DNA of 64,000 nt from positions 1-64,000 of the forward strand of contig JACVRA010000089.1 in the NCBI GenBank assembly GCA_019828545.1. Direction: 5' to 3'. A program made the position numbers and the translations under genes. Below the pieces are notes generated by a model. That model searched no databases, was not told the origin of the DNA, and worked only from the letters and a program-made list of their open reading frames with translations. Source of the stretch: Paracamarosporium sp. OC-R06-R3 (lineage: Eukaryota; Ascomycota; Dothideomycetes; Pleosporales; Didymosphaeriaceae). Positions 1 through 9,504 of this stretch are shown in pieces. Position 1 is the first letter of the stretch; every line of letters begins with the position of its first letter.

Positions 1-106
1 GCTGTTGCGCAGCGTCCTTGCGAAGAAAGATCCAAGCCTGCCAGTCCTCAGGCTTGCTAAGGACTACAGTGACGCGTGTGGTCGTAGGATCAGATTCAGT
101 CGCCAT
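1..106 (-). mobile_element. 5' end of a probable Copia-type gag ORF, cut by the window edge
   Basis: An open frame starts at an ATG at 106 on the minus strand and stays open for 35 codons to the window edge. The predicted N-terminus has the form 'VTVVLSKPEDWQAWIF', which resembles the start of Ty1/Copia gag proteins, where a Trp-x2-Trp stretch follows a short Thr/Ser-rich leader. Only the first 35 residues are visible, so this is a resemblance and not an identification. The 450 bp to its right could hold the leader and 5' LTR. A cellular gene start is the alternative. Confidence 0.4.
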
Positions 107-1419
107 GATAGGAACGAGCGTCGTCGATTGATTGTATGTAGGTATCGCGGGATTGAACGATTGCAGGTAAGTAGCAGCTTTAATAAGTGCAAACCGGGCT
201 TATAACTGGAAGATTGAATTGATAGAGTATTGAGGCAAAGCGTTGTTTATTGAGTAGCTACGTTGTGGAAGCTATATACTGTACTGCCTTGATGATCTGA
301 TCACGTACCAGAGTCACGCAAGTGGCACCTGAGGTGATCCATAAGGTGGCCTATGCTTCATGGCTCATATCCGAAACCTCACACCTATAGATCGATGGCG
401 TTGTTTTTTAATCTACCCAGTTAGGACCTTTAGTCACTTTTTTTTGGAGACCAATGCAAAGTGACCTCGCTATTCAGGACTGATCTGACATGAACCTTCA
501 CTGATACAAGATTGGTCCAGACTTATCTACCTTTTTATATGCTTGAGTCAACAAAATCTCGTAAGACAGATAGTACTAAGAGTCTTGTTTCCCTGCTGAT
601 GAACGTAAAGCCCTCGTATCTGATGGCACGCACGATTTGCACCATTTTACATCACTCGTAATAGATGTCAAGTATTTAAAACGATATAATTCTTCAAAGC
701 ACATACACAATGTGTGCTCAGCGAAATCATAAAACCTGCTAGGCAAATCAAAAGGTACAAAACACGGGTATCGCTCGTAGAAACGCCAAAAAGTCAAAAC
801 CATTAGAAGCCAAGCCACAAACCAAGCCAAAATCCGCTTCAATATCTACGTCAAACTCCTATCCGAAGATCAAGATAAAATCCAAGTTCAAGACCACGCC
901 CGCAAAATTCAATTGTTTGGCATTCCTCAAGTTAGAAACCATTTCCATCCACCGATCCAAGCTAGACTCCATTCCTCCAATGTGAAACGATCTCAAGCCA
1001 AACGAATGGCGAAATTGTGACCCAAAGAAAGGCGATGAAGTGATTCTAGCTTGAAAATGCGATGTTCTCACATGGAAATGGTACTAACTTCGAGGGAAAC
1101 TAGACAATTGGTGTTCCCATGAAAACACATCTATCCCGGACAAATACATCTGAAGCGCCACGATTTTCAAGCCTTGTGTCCTCGGCCACTTATGGTACTC
1201 TAGCCTGGGACACAGTGTGTTGCAGTAGCTTAGCAAGAAAATGAGGCTGTAGTTCTATGTAGATGGTCCGGTTTAGATGTTGTTTGGTTCCATGAGTTCT
1301 TCCACGGGCGTTGTGTTGTTCAAGGATGATAAATATATTTCGAAAAGGGTGTTAAGAAACTGGGAGCGGACAGATCAGGCACTCAGAGAAATCTGCTCAA
1401 GGAACTCTTCCGTGGATTT
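107..1419. other. Intergenic; possible LTR/leader of the left-edge element
   Basis: No supported gene. If the left-edge ORF is gag, a 5' LTR should lie here on the minus strand. A stretch beginning TGTTGACTC near 553 with a TATAAAAAGG box just inside, and ending near 225 with CTATCA, is a candidate. No second LTR copy is in the window, so its boundaries cannot be confirmed. The short frames between 576 and 1071 have no recognisable features and look like chance. The last 150 bp are probably the 3' untranslated region of the next gene. Confidence 0.3.
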
Positions 1420-3896
1420 CTAGAAGAGTCCATCAAGCGCTGGGTCGATGGGTATCTCCGGAGCTTGGTTTTCGTTGCTGTTCTGGCCAGAAGTCTGAGG
1501 TCCGTGGTTGTCAGGACCAGGCACTGCGGGCGTTGAGTATACTGACGGGCGATTCTGACCGGTTCGCTCGTAGTTGCGCTCGAATATGTTTGCACTCGGA
1601 TACAAACCCTGGTAGATGCCCTGCTCTGTGTTTGGAGCATCCTGGTATACCGACTGCTGTGTGTGTACTAAGGATTGTGCATAAGATAGTCCTGTTTGGT
1701 TACCGAATGAAACCCCGAGTCCGTAGTGCTCTCCGAACGACGGCTGCATATAAGCCGACCCATCAAATGCAGTGCTTGACTGCTGTGTACCTTGCTGCCA
1801 GCCTTCCACTACGGGATCCCACTCTGCCTGGCTCTGCCACTGGGATACGCCCCCCTGGATGGTACCGGAAGCAGAAGGTGCATACGCGCTTGAAGCGGAA
1901 GGTCCTACATAAGAAGTGCCATAGCCAGGAAGAGTTGGCTGGAAGGGAAAACCTTGCGTAGTCGGCACTGAAGATGACAGGATGTTGGGATCCTTCTGCA
2001 AAGATGCAACTGAGGTCTTCGCTATCTTCCGTGGGCGGCGCTGGGGGATCTGATCACCATCATCTGTGTCTAGATCGTCTTCCTCACGACGACGCTTCGG
2101 GCTGGTGACATGAGCTGTACCTGTGGTTGTAGGAACTTTGGCTGCCTTCTTCTGTGCAGTACTGGCGGCTTTTGACTTCCTACCCGGTGGCGGCTGGGAG
2201 GCCTGGGTATTACTCGGGCCAGCCGCAGGCGCAGAAGCAGCGGTCGGTACCTGGACCGTTGGATATGCGGCTTTCCAAGCCTTCTCTAGATTTGTAGTCG
2301 ACCATTCATCTTGGAGCGGATGTGTCGCCGTGTTCTGACGAAGAATATCTCGCTGCTGTACGAGATACTCCGCAAGATCTAGGTTGCTCAAGTTGTCTAC
2401 ATGCGGAGGCAGAAGATTGTAGTCGGTGAGAAGCTGGACTTGCATCTCTCGGTTGTACTTTTGCTTGATGGTTGTGGCCTTCAGATCTTGCTGCATCGAA
2501 AGAGCTCTACCATTATTATTGCCAGGTAGTGACAAGGGAAACCGTCCAATTTGGCAGGCCATGGCTTTAAGTCGGGCTACCTCACCAGCGTTGGCACCTG
2601 TCTTCTTGCTAGCTCGGGTTGTCGTCCTAGTGGCAGTCGAAATTGCAGTCGTCCCATTGGCTGGTGCCTTGCCTTTGCTGGTAGCCTTAGAGGCACTGTT
2701 TCCACCGGTAGTGGCCGTGGCCAAGGAAGTTGTAGACGCCGTACTATGACCAGCAACGTGAGTGGCCAGGCTTTGTTGAGCGTTGGTACCTGAAGAGTCA
2801 TCAAAACCATATCAAAAAAAAATTATTGTCTGCTACTTGATCTTTACATACCTTTATGATTTGCTGAACCTAAGGCTGAGGAGCCCTCTGGGCGCTGTGC
2901 ATCTGCTGAAGCTTCATGATCCTGAGCAGCATACATGGATGCCATACTGACAGGTTCACCGGCAGGCTCGTTGGCAGCAGTCCCCTCTTCAGTGTCCGCG
3001 AGCAAACCTTCAGGCGCAATCAATGCCTCCTCTCCGTCTTGCGATGTGAGCACAACAGCTGCATCATCAAGCTCGTCCATGATTTCTGCCTCACCAGAGT
3101 GTTGTTCATCACGGCGCTGCTGCCACATGTTGGCAAGTTCGGTGTTGGACTTGTCCCAGAGATCGTCAGCAGCGATGCCGTCGTCGTACAGCGCTCGCTG
3201 GAATTGGATAGTCAAGTAGCGGCTAGCCATACTCTTGAGGCTTCCTTTGCGACCCCAGTGCAGGACCTTCCTAGTCGAAGGTATCTTGCCTGGGAACATC
3301 TCCTCGGCGGTCTGTCGAACAGGTGCAGACGGAGGGACCTCAGCTGCACCAGGCCTATGGACTGGGTGGTTGCGATTGCGGGCTTGATCAGCACCAAGCA
3401 TCTCTTTGATGAGCATGCGTGATTGGAAAGGGAGTGAGTCCACATCCAGCCCGTTCTCGACCATAAACTTGGCAGCAGAGATTGTCAGGTTCATAGGCCT
3501 CTTGCTTGAACGTCCCAAGCGCCTTAGATCCTGGACAGCCCACGCTTTCTGGCCGTACCCCTTCGCAGGCTGGGAAGCCTTGTTGTCTTCGACGGGGGTC
3601 AGTTTCCTGCGCTTGAATCGAATCGAGGGATCGTATTCGGAGTCAGTGTCTGAATCTGTGTCGAGATCCGAGTCAGGGACGGGTCGAGAGGCTGAAGTGC
3701 CATCCGAATCAGAATCGGAATCAGAGCCTGAGAGGGTGTTGTAGGCCAATTTGGAGCCGGAGCTTGAGGCAGATCCTGATACTGATTCAACATCTGTCAG
3801 TGTCGTATCTTGCGGTATGATTCCAGGTAGATCATGCTTACCATATAGATCGGACAACTTGCGCTTGTGCGTGGTCTCACGCGTGCCGGTTGACAT
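1420..3896 (-). CDS. Unknown 804-residue low-complexity protein
   Basis: Two exons, 3896-2852 and 2789-1420, joined across a 62-bp intron (GTATGT to CAG); the join keeps frame and gives 804 residues. I do not recognise a family. The first third is Ser/Asp-rich, with an acidic DSDSDSD-type run near residue 60 followed by a basic patch (RFKRRKL). A more ordered part around residues 120-230 contains SAAKFMVENGLDVDSL and FPGKIPSTRKV. The C-terminal half is Ala/Thr/Ser- then Gln/Tyr/Gly-rich and ends IPIDPALDGLF. The basic clusters (PKRRREEDD, RRPRKIAK) suggest a nuclear protein. That is inference; function is unknown. Confidence 0.8.
2790..2851 (-). other. Intron in the 804-residue protein gene
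   Basis: Donor GTATGT at 2851 and acceptor CAG ending at 2790. The join reads Lys-Gly-Thr across the boundary and links two long open frames that otherwise end or begin without stop or start codons. Confidence 0.8.
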
Positions 3897-6141
3897 TGTG
3901 AGAATCGGGGTGTCTACGTTGATGCGTAGAGCGAAGAGGTGGGTGTAGTGGTGGAGCTGACTATAGCAGGAAGGAGGTTAGCTGAGTTTAGAGAGGTCTC
4001 GAAAGAAGTGTGGTGGTGTTTGCATATAGTGGAAGATCTGGTGTTTACGAATGGGGCTCGTGCTACTGACCTTTCGAGCTGGTTGATGCTGGCGGAAAGC
4101 TGTAGTGGAAGGGGTGCGGTTTACGGTAGGGGGGCGGGTTTATGGTGTTCATATACTCAGTAGTGGAGGCTCACGAATGCGGCGGTCTGTGCGGGCAGCG
4201 GCCACTGCGTCAGACAACTGCCCCGAATCGTAGGCGTGAATTGGCCGTCACGTGAGCCTAGAAAGTCGATATCACCGAAGCGAGTCATCGACGAGATATA
4301 AGAACAAAGAGCTGGCCTGTCGTGGATGACTGAGAACAATGGACATTATTCAACGGTGGCCGGCGTAGCACTCTCAACGGTTTGTGTAGTTTATGTCAAA
4401 TGGTTCGAGATAGCTCGCGGAACGTGCTATCTCTTGTCCACAAGATCAAATGTGCTGATTGTCGTCTTTCATCTGGGTTTCTCTCAGAGTTTCCCAAACC
4501 CCTCGTGTTATGCCAGGAAATCTCATAAGCAATGCGAACCCAGGGAGATCAGCCTGTACTAGAAGGCAGCGCTATATAGCGGGAAGAGGAATAAGATCCT
4601 TCTCTCAAGCACTTCCCATGCTTGTGTGCACTCCAGCTTCAGATTCTTGTCTGCCGTTCCATACTGGCCTCAGGTATGCAGCCATCTCTTGTGCAAGCCT
4701 GAGCAAGGCTCATCAAAGCACACCTACACGCTTCTCTTGTTATCCCTCCACCCCTCGCAGATATCCTAATGCGAGGAGCAGTCGCCACGCCGCCTGCAGC
4801 TACAGAAGCCGTCAGCAGTGAAATCGACTAAGTCAGGTCGAGCACGCGCAATCGTCTGCTTTCTTCGAGCCAGGCTGTGGGAAGTTTCATGTGTATTCTT
4901 GATGTACCCGTGGAACCTGCTTCTGAACTCCCAATCAACGAAAATCACTTATGTGCCCAACCACCATAACCATAATCGTTCCCATCGCCACGCCCAGAAT
5001 CTCAAACGTGAATATGAGCTCATTATGAAGACTAGTTCGATCCGTCCCTATTCATTTGGTTGTCATTGTTCTATCGTATCGTCCTGCGATATGGCAGACT
5101 TTTTGGGCTAAGCTAAGTGGATTGACGTTGTCGTCGTAGCATTCGAGGGACTTCTATCTCCTTAAGAGTGTACGTTAGCGATGGTAGAGAAATGACGAGA
5201 GTGTTGTACACGGTGACCGTCATCATAGCGTCTTGAACGCTATGCGAGGACGTGGGCTCGGAGGGAAGAATGCTAGGCGGGAGGGCCAGGTAGACGTCAG
5301 CTCGGGGCCCATAACGAGGGTATTTTCTGGCAGGGGTGAGGTCGAAGTATGTGTTGAAGGAATGCGCGGCGGTTACTGGTGTTGGACGAACAAAGAGTTT
5401 CCGTGAGCTACAAAACCCAGGTATGGACTGTATCGGGAGTAGTCAATATTTACCCCAATGTCTCGGAATCATCTAGTCATACTAATCGTGATGGAACAAT
5501 ACATATGTAGGTCGAAGAGTAAAGTGTAGTCGCGCTCAACGCGCGAAGGGACGGTGCAATGAGTAGTATTAGACGGGTGTGATGTGAGGTTGTTGACAAG
5601 CTAGAGAGCCTTGCGTCTTGGGCGGGGGTTTCCGGTCGCCTGCTAACACGTCACCGAGTTGTACAAACTAGATTTACACTACAGTATGATGGTAGAAGTA
5701 GTATGGAAAACGCAAATGGTGCGAGAAGCCACTCGCTACATATTGTTTGGGCCGTCTAACCTGATGATGATTGTTAGCGCTATCATTTGCTAGATGGCAA
5801 CTCCCACAAAGCTTGCATCTGGTGGCTGCGAACCAAATGACCACCCACAATATCGGCTTGTTCAATTCGAAAAATGCTTTCTTGATATCCCACATCTTTG
5901 TTCCTGCCTTCAACAGTATGCGCAGCACTGAATGCATACCATCATTGAATATTCACATCGTGTGCACGGTTTCAACGTACCCAGCTTCAGAACTCCGCGA
6001 TATATCTTTGCTATATATCCACTGTATCAACCATAAGCCAGAATAGGGGGGAATCTCCGTGAGTCCAAACCTGCACGTTACGATTTTCCTTTCTACGCTC
6101 TCATTCCTCATCTAACCGTCCAAAAACCCCACCAACCCTCC
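3897..6141. other. Intergenic, 2.2 kb
   Basis: I see no supported gene, tRNA or repeat in it. Frames such as those at 4459-4821, 4818-5111 and 5771-6046 lack coding character, family features and splice-compatible neighbours. The part next to 3896 should be the promoter of the 804-residue protein. The part next to 6142 should be the 3' end of the next minus-strand gene. Confidence 0.5.
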
Positions 6142-7089
6142 TCACGAACCCGTTCTGCATAACCCTCTTCTAAGCCTCCTCAACATACCCCCTTTCTTCC
6201 TCCCCTCCACCGCATCCCCGCTTCCACCCTCAACATTCACCTTACCCCCAATCCCAATCCCAGCCCCAAACCTATTAACAATCCTCCCCAAAAACGCCCA
6301 CCTCCCACTCCCCTTTCCCTCCCCCTTCTCACCCACACCACCACTCTCTCCAAACACCCTTTCCCCCAACCCACGCCCATCATCAACATCATCATCATCA
6401 TCATCCTCAGTCCCAGCCCCAGTCTCAAACGATCCCACAGCCACACCCCTCGCACGCCTCGGCTCAGGACTAGGCGTATACCCTGTATACTCCGGGAGAT
6501 TATAAAACGAGGCATCCGATGGTGCGATAGACTGATTAAGAGGCGAGCGCACGGTCGGAGAAGCGGAGAACAAGGACGATTGGTCTTGGATCTCGCGCTG
6601 TGTGGGGGATACCAGGGTTGAAGGGGATTCGCGTGGATATCCGGTTTCGGGTTCGTTTGTATTTTGGAGGGAGATTGGGAATGGAACGGCGGAAGAGTGG
6701 GGAGTTGCCGTGCGCGAGAGATATCGCAGCTCGGCTGGGCCGCGGTAGAGCGGGGAGTCTCGGATGAAGAGGCTGGGGTTGAAGCCTGGGTGGAGGGATG
6801 TGGTGGATTGTTTTGGGTGGAGATGCAGGGCCTGTGTACGATGCCCAAAGCCCGCTCCAGCCCGAACGCGCTCTGATCGCGCTGGACTGGGATACCTACT
6901 CCTTGGGTACGGTGTAGGTACGCGCGTAGGTTTTTCTTGCTTTGCAACAGGTGTGAGATGGGCTGATTCTGTCTCCGGATTCGAGTGTGTTTCGAGTTGC
7001 TGCTGGTTGACGTGCGGCGTATGTGCGATGCCGCTGTCCGATCGCTCGAGTTCGGGGGAATTCGGTGGTGTTACGGGAACGTTTTGCAT
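6142..7089 (-). CDS. Unknown disordered protein, 315 aa
   Basis: A single open frame of 315 codons. The N-terminal two thirds are rich in Pro, Ser, Thr and Arg, with repeated S/T-P sites (TPPNSPE, YPSPARS, SPTVRSP, TPSPEPRR) that could be targets of proline-directed kinases. A run of Asp (EDDDDDDVDDG) near residue 240 is followed by a Gly/Lys/Arg-rich tail ending MLRRLRRGLCRTGS. No domain is recognised. A competing frame on the same strand (6237-6947) is more skewed in composition and less likely. The gene lies alone between two intergenic stretches. Function unknown. Confidence 0.6.
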   Translation of the reverse strand: MQNVPVTPPNSPELERSDSGIAHTPHVNQQQLETHSNPETESAHLTPVAKQEKPTRVPTPYPRSRYPSPARSERVRAGAGFGHRTQALHLHPKQSTTSLHPGFNPSLFIRDSPLYRGPAELRYLSRTATPHSSAVPFPISLQNTNEPETGYPRESPSTLVSPTQREIQDQSSLFSASPTVRSPLNQSIAPSDASFYNLPEYTGYTPSPEPRRARGVAVGSFETGAGTEDDDDDDVDDGRGLGERVFGESGGVGEKGEGKGSGRWAFLGRIVNRFGAGIGIGGKVNVEGGSGDAVEGRKKGGMLRRLRRGLCRTGS

Positions 7090-7216
7090 GACTGTGAGTT
7101 AGAAGTGGTGCTTGAGATGGGAAGGTGTATGAAGATGGTTGTTAAGTAGATGGAAGGAGCATCACGCGGACATGTGGGCTATCTATACAAGCGTGAGAAG
7201 GAGCGGATGAGAAATC

Positions 7217-7361
7217 GATGGTGGATGTTGATGGGCAACAGAAAACTATTGAATAGATGAATCGAAGCAATGACGAACGAAAGAAAGGGCTCAACACCAC
7301 ATGGTATCATTTAGCGTAGCGAAGATTAACGGGCACCCGCACCTGCATGCACATTAGCAAA
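7217..7361. repeat. Tandem duplication, copy 1
   Basis: About 145 bp running from a GATGGTGGATGTTGATGG-like start to GCACATTAGCAAA. It matches the following block at 7363-7528 over nearly its full length, including GGCTCAACACCACAT and TAGCGTAGCGAAGAT. It lies between two minus-strand genes, upstream of the 315-aa protein. Confidence 0.85.
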
Positions 7362-7362
7362 T

Positions 7363-7528
7363 CACGATAGTGGATATTGATGGATAACAAAAACTGTCGA
7401 ATAGATGAACCATTGATCACACAAACACGGAAGCAATGAAGAACGAAAGAAAAGGCTCAACACCACATAATATCATCTAGCGTAGCGAAGATAAACAGTC
7501 ACCCATACCTGCATGCACATTAGCAAAA
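7363..7528. repeat. Tandem duplication, copy 2
   Basis: Direct second copy, about 166 bp, diverged from copy 1 by scattered substitutions. It carries an extra ~20 bp (CCATTGATCACACAAACACG) after the AATAGATGAA block. The divergence means the duplication is not recent. Confidence 0.85.
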
Positions 7529-7588
7529 CCACACGGGCAGAAGCCACCAAGGAACCACGGTTCACCAAGATATCATATATTGGTACCA

Positions 7589-9076
7589 CTACTGCATCGT
7601 CGTCGAGCTCTCCACATCCACGACCGGTTCCTCAGGCATCCTGAACATGGGCACTTTTCTCGTCGGACTCCCAAACGGATTATCAGGCGCTGATGAAAGA
7701 CCTAATGATACCTCTCCTTGATGCATACCTGCGTCTTGGGCTGCCTTCATGTTCTCCTTCTCTATGTCGTGGTTCAGTGGTGGGAACGCGGAGTCGTTGC
7801 GGTTCGCTTCCTCCACTTTTTGCCTTATGGTTGAGAGCGCTGCTTCGTTGTTTTCGTATGGGTGCGGTGGGTTAGGGGTATTTCCCGAGTTGTTGGGGCG
7901 CGGTGACTGTGGATGAGGTACGTCGGTACCTGTATTATTAATGGGACTCTGTTCCCCTATTTCTTCGCTAGCTTTTGGAGTGACTTTTGCCCGCTTTCTT
8001 GCATTAGCAATGAGGTCGTCAAATTGGTTCTTGTGCGTCGTAGCGTGGTTTTGCCCGTCAAAGTCTTTCCGCATGATGTGTGATTCTTTTGTATTTGCGC
8101 TGCCGCCTTGTGTACGTTCCCATTCATCCAGCTCTTTCAGTAGTTCCCGTTTCGACTTCCTGACTTCCTCCGATGCGTCGCAATTAGAGTTATAGATGTT
8201 CAGCCATTCCTGATGTCTCTTAATCATGAGAGGCTTTGCGCCCCAGGTAGGTATGCCCAGTTCTTGTAGTTTTTTCCGTAACGCCTTCTCGTTCAGCATG
8301 GGATAGTGGAGGCCGGAGAGGCGCGTCGGCGGCGGCCCGTTGTCCTTTTTTCGACGTTGCAAGGCGGCCGGGAAGGCATTATCCGTTCTGTAACCGTTTC
8401 AGTATTGATACAACCCTTGTATCGCTGGGGATAACTACCTTGACCTTGTCTTGCGCGCCCCGTCATCTTCCTGCGCAGCTGGACAAACCGGTATGTGGTT
8501 GAACACCGCCTCCTCCTTCATGGGTTTCTTGCATATTGGACATGGAACCATACCCTCAGGTACATACTCGTCCGCATTCTCCTCATCGCTATCCGGTATG
8601 ACCACGGGCATATCCTTTATGATGTCTTCTTCCTCACCAAACCTTTTGCTCCTCCGTGTCTGTCTAGACCGTGTTACTCTCTTCCCTTCATTACCTTCCC
8701 CATCTGTCGCCTCCCGCTTCCTCTTACGTCCACTAGCCGGTGCAGTTGTCTCATCGTCATCTTTATGCTTCACACGCGCTAGCTCTAGCGCCTTCGGACG
8801 CGCATCTTGGAACTTGGTCGCAATCTCGCGCACCGCAATATTAGGCTGAAGTTTATCGGCCTGGCACGCAGCCTTGCACGCAGGGCATTTGCCATCGGTC
8901 GCAATGCATCGTCGTATGCACAGGGAACAGAACGTGTGCGCGCACGACGTTATGACGGGGTTGTTGTAGAACTCTTTGCAGACTTCGCAGCGGAGCGCGG
9001 CCTCGAGAGGCTCGAAGGCAGGAAGAGACGTCGTGAGCCAATCTGTAGAGTCGGGCAGTTCGAAAGACGATTCCAT
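7589..9076 (-). CDS. RAD18: RAD18 postreplication repair E3 ubiquitin ligase
   Basis: Two exons, 9076-8439 and 8387-7589, joined across a 51-bp intron, giving 478 residues. Domains run in RAD18 order. A RING finger spans residues 30-70 (CEVC, then SCAHTFCSLCIRR, then CPAC). A UBZ4-type zinc finger near 180-200 has CPICKKPM and FNHIPVCP. A SAP-like domain near 230-265 includes KALRKKLQELGIPTWG, followed by a charged helix. In yeast and fungi Rad18 works with Rad6 to monoubiquitinate PCNA at stalled forks. The start was set at the ATG at 9076 because fungal RAD18 proteins begin just before a PDSTDWL motif. The frame is open upstream to 9415 but that part is unlike the family. Confidence 0.93.
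8388..8438 (-). other. Intron in RAD18
   Basis: Donor GTAGTT at 8438 and acceptor ACAG ending at 8388, 51 bp. Splicing joins the UBZ-containing exon to the SAP-containing exon in frame. Without it the first exon stops at a TAG formed by the donor. Confidence 0.85.
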
Positions 9077-9504
9077 CGCGAGTGTGGCGGGAAGTAAGGG
9101 CGGTGCTGATTGTTGCAACTGAGGCGGCGGCGACGGCGCGTCAGGGGACGCGATTGGCGACTCGCTTTCACGTGACGAAAATATCGCCCGCTTTACCGAG
9201 TCTGCTGGATTTAGCGCTTTGTAAGCGGGTACGGGGCATGAATGTCGAGGAGACGGAGAGAAGCTGAGCGTTGACTGTCGCGCCGTTGTTGTTGTGCAGA
9301 CGCTGTTGGGCGGCAGGAGCGCTCTTTTGTTTTGAGAAGGCGCGTTGTTGGAGGTTGCACGGCATAAGTGAGATGAAAGCCGTTTAGCACTCTTTAAACC
9401 AATTGAAATCACCAATTCACCAATTTATGTACTTAGACAAGATACAAGACGATGAATGGCGAGATATGTATAAAGGAGTATTGGTATCATCTATTCTCAC
9501 CGAC

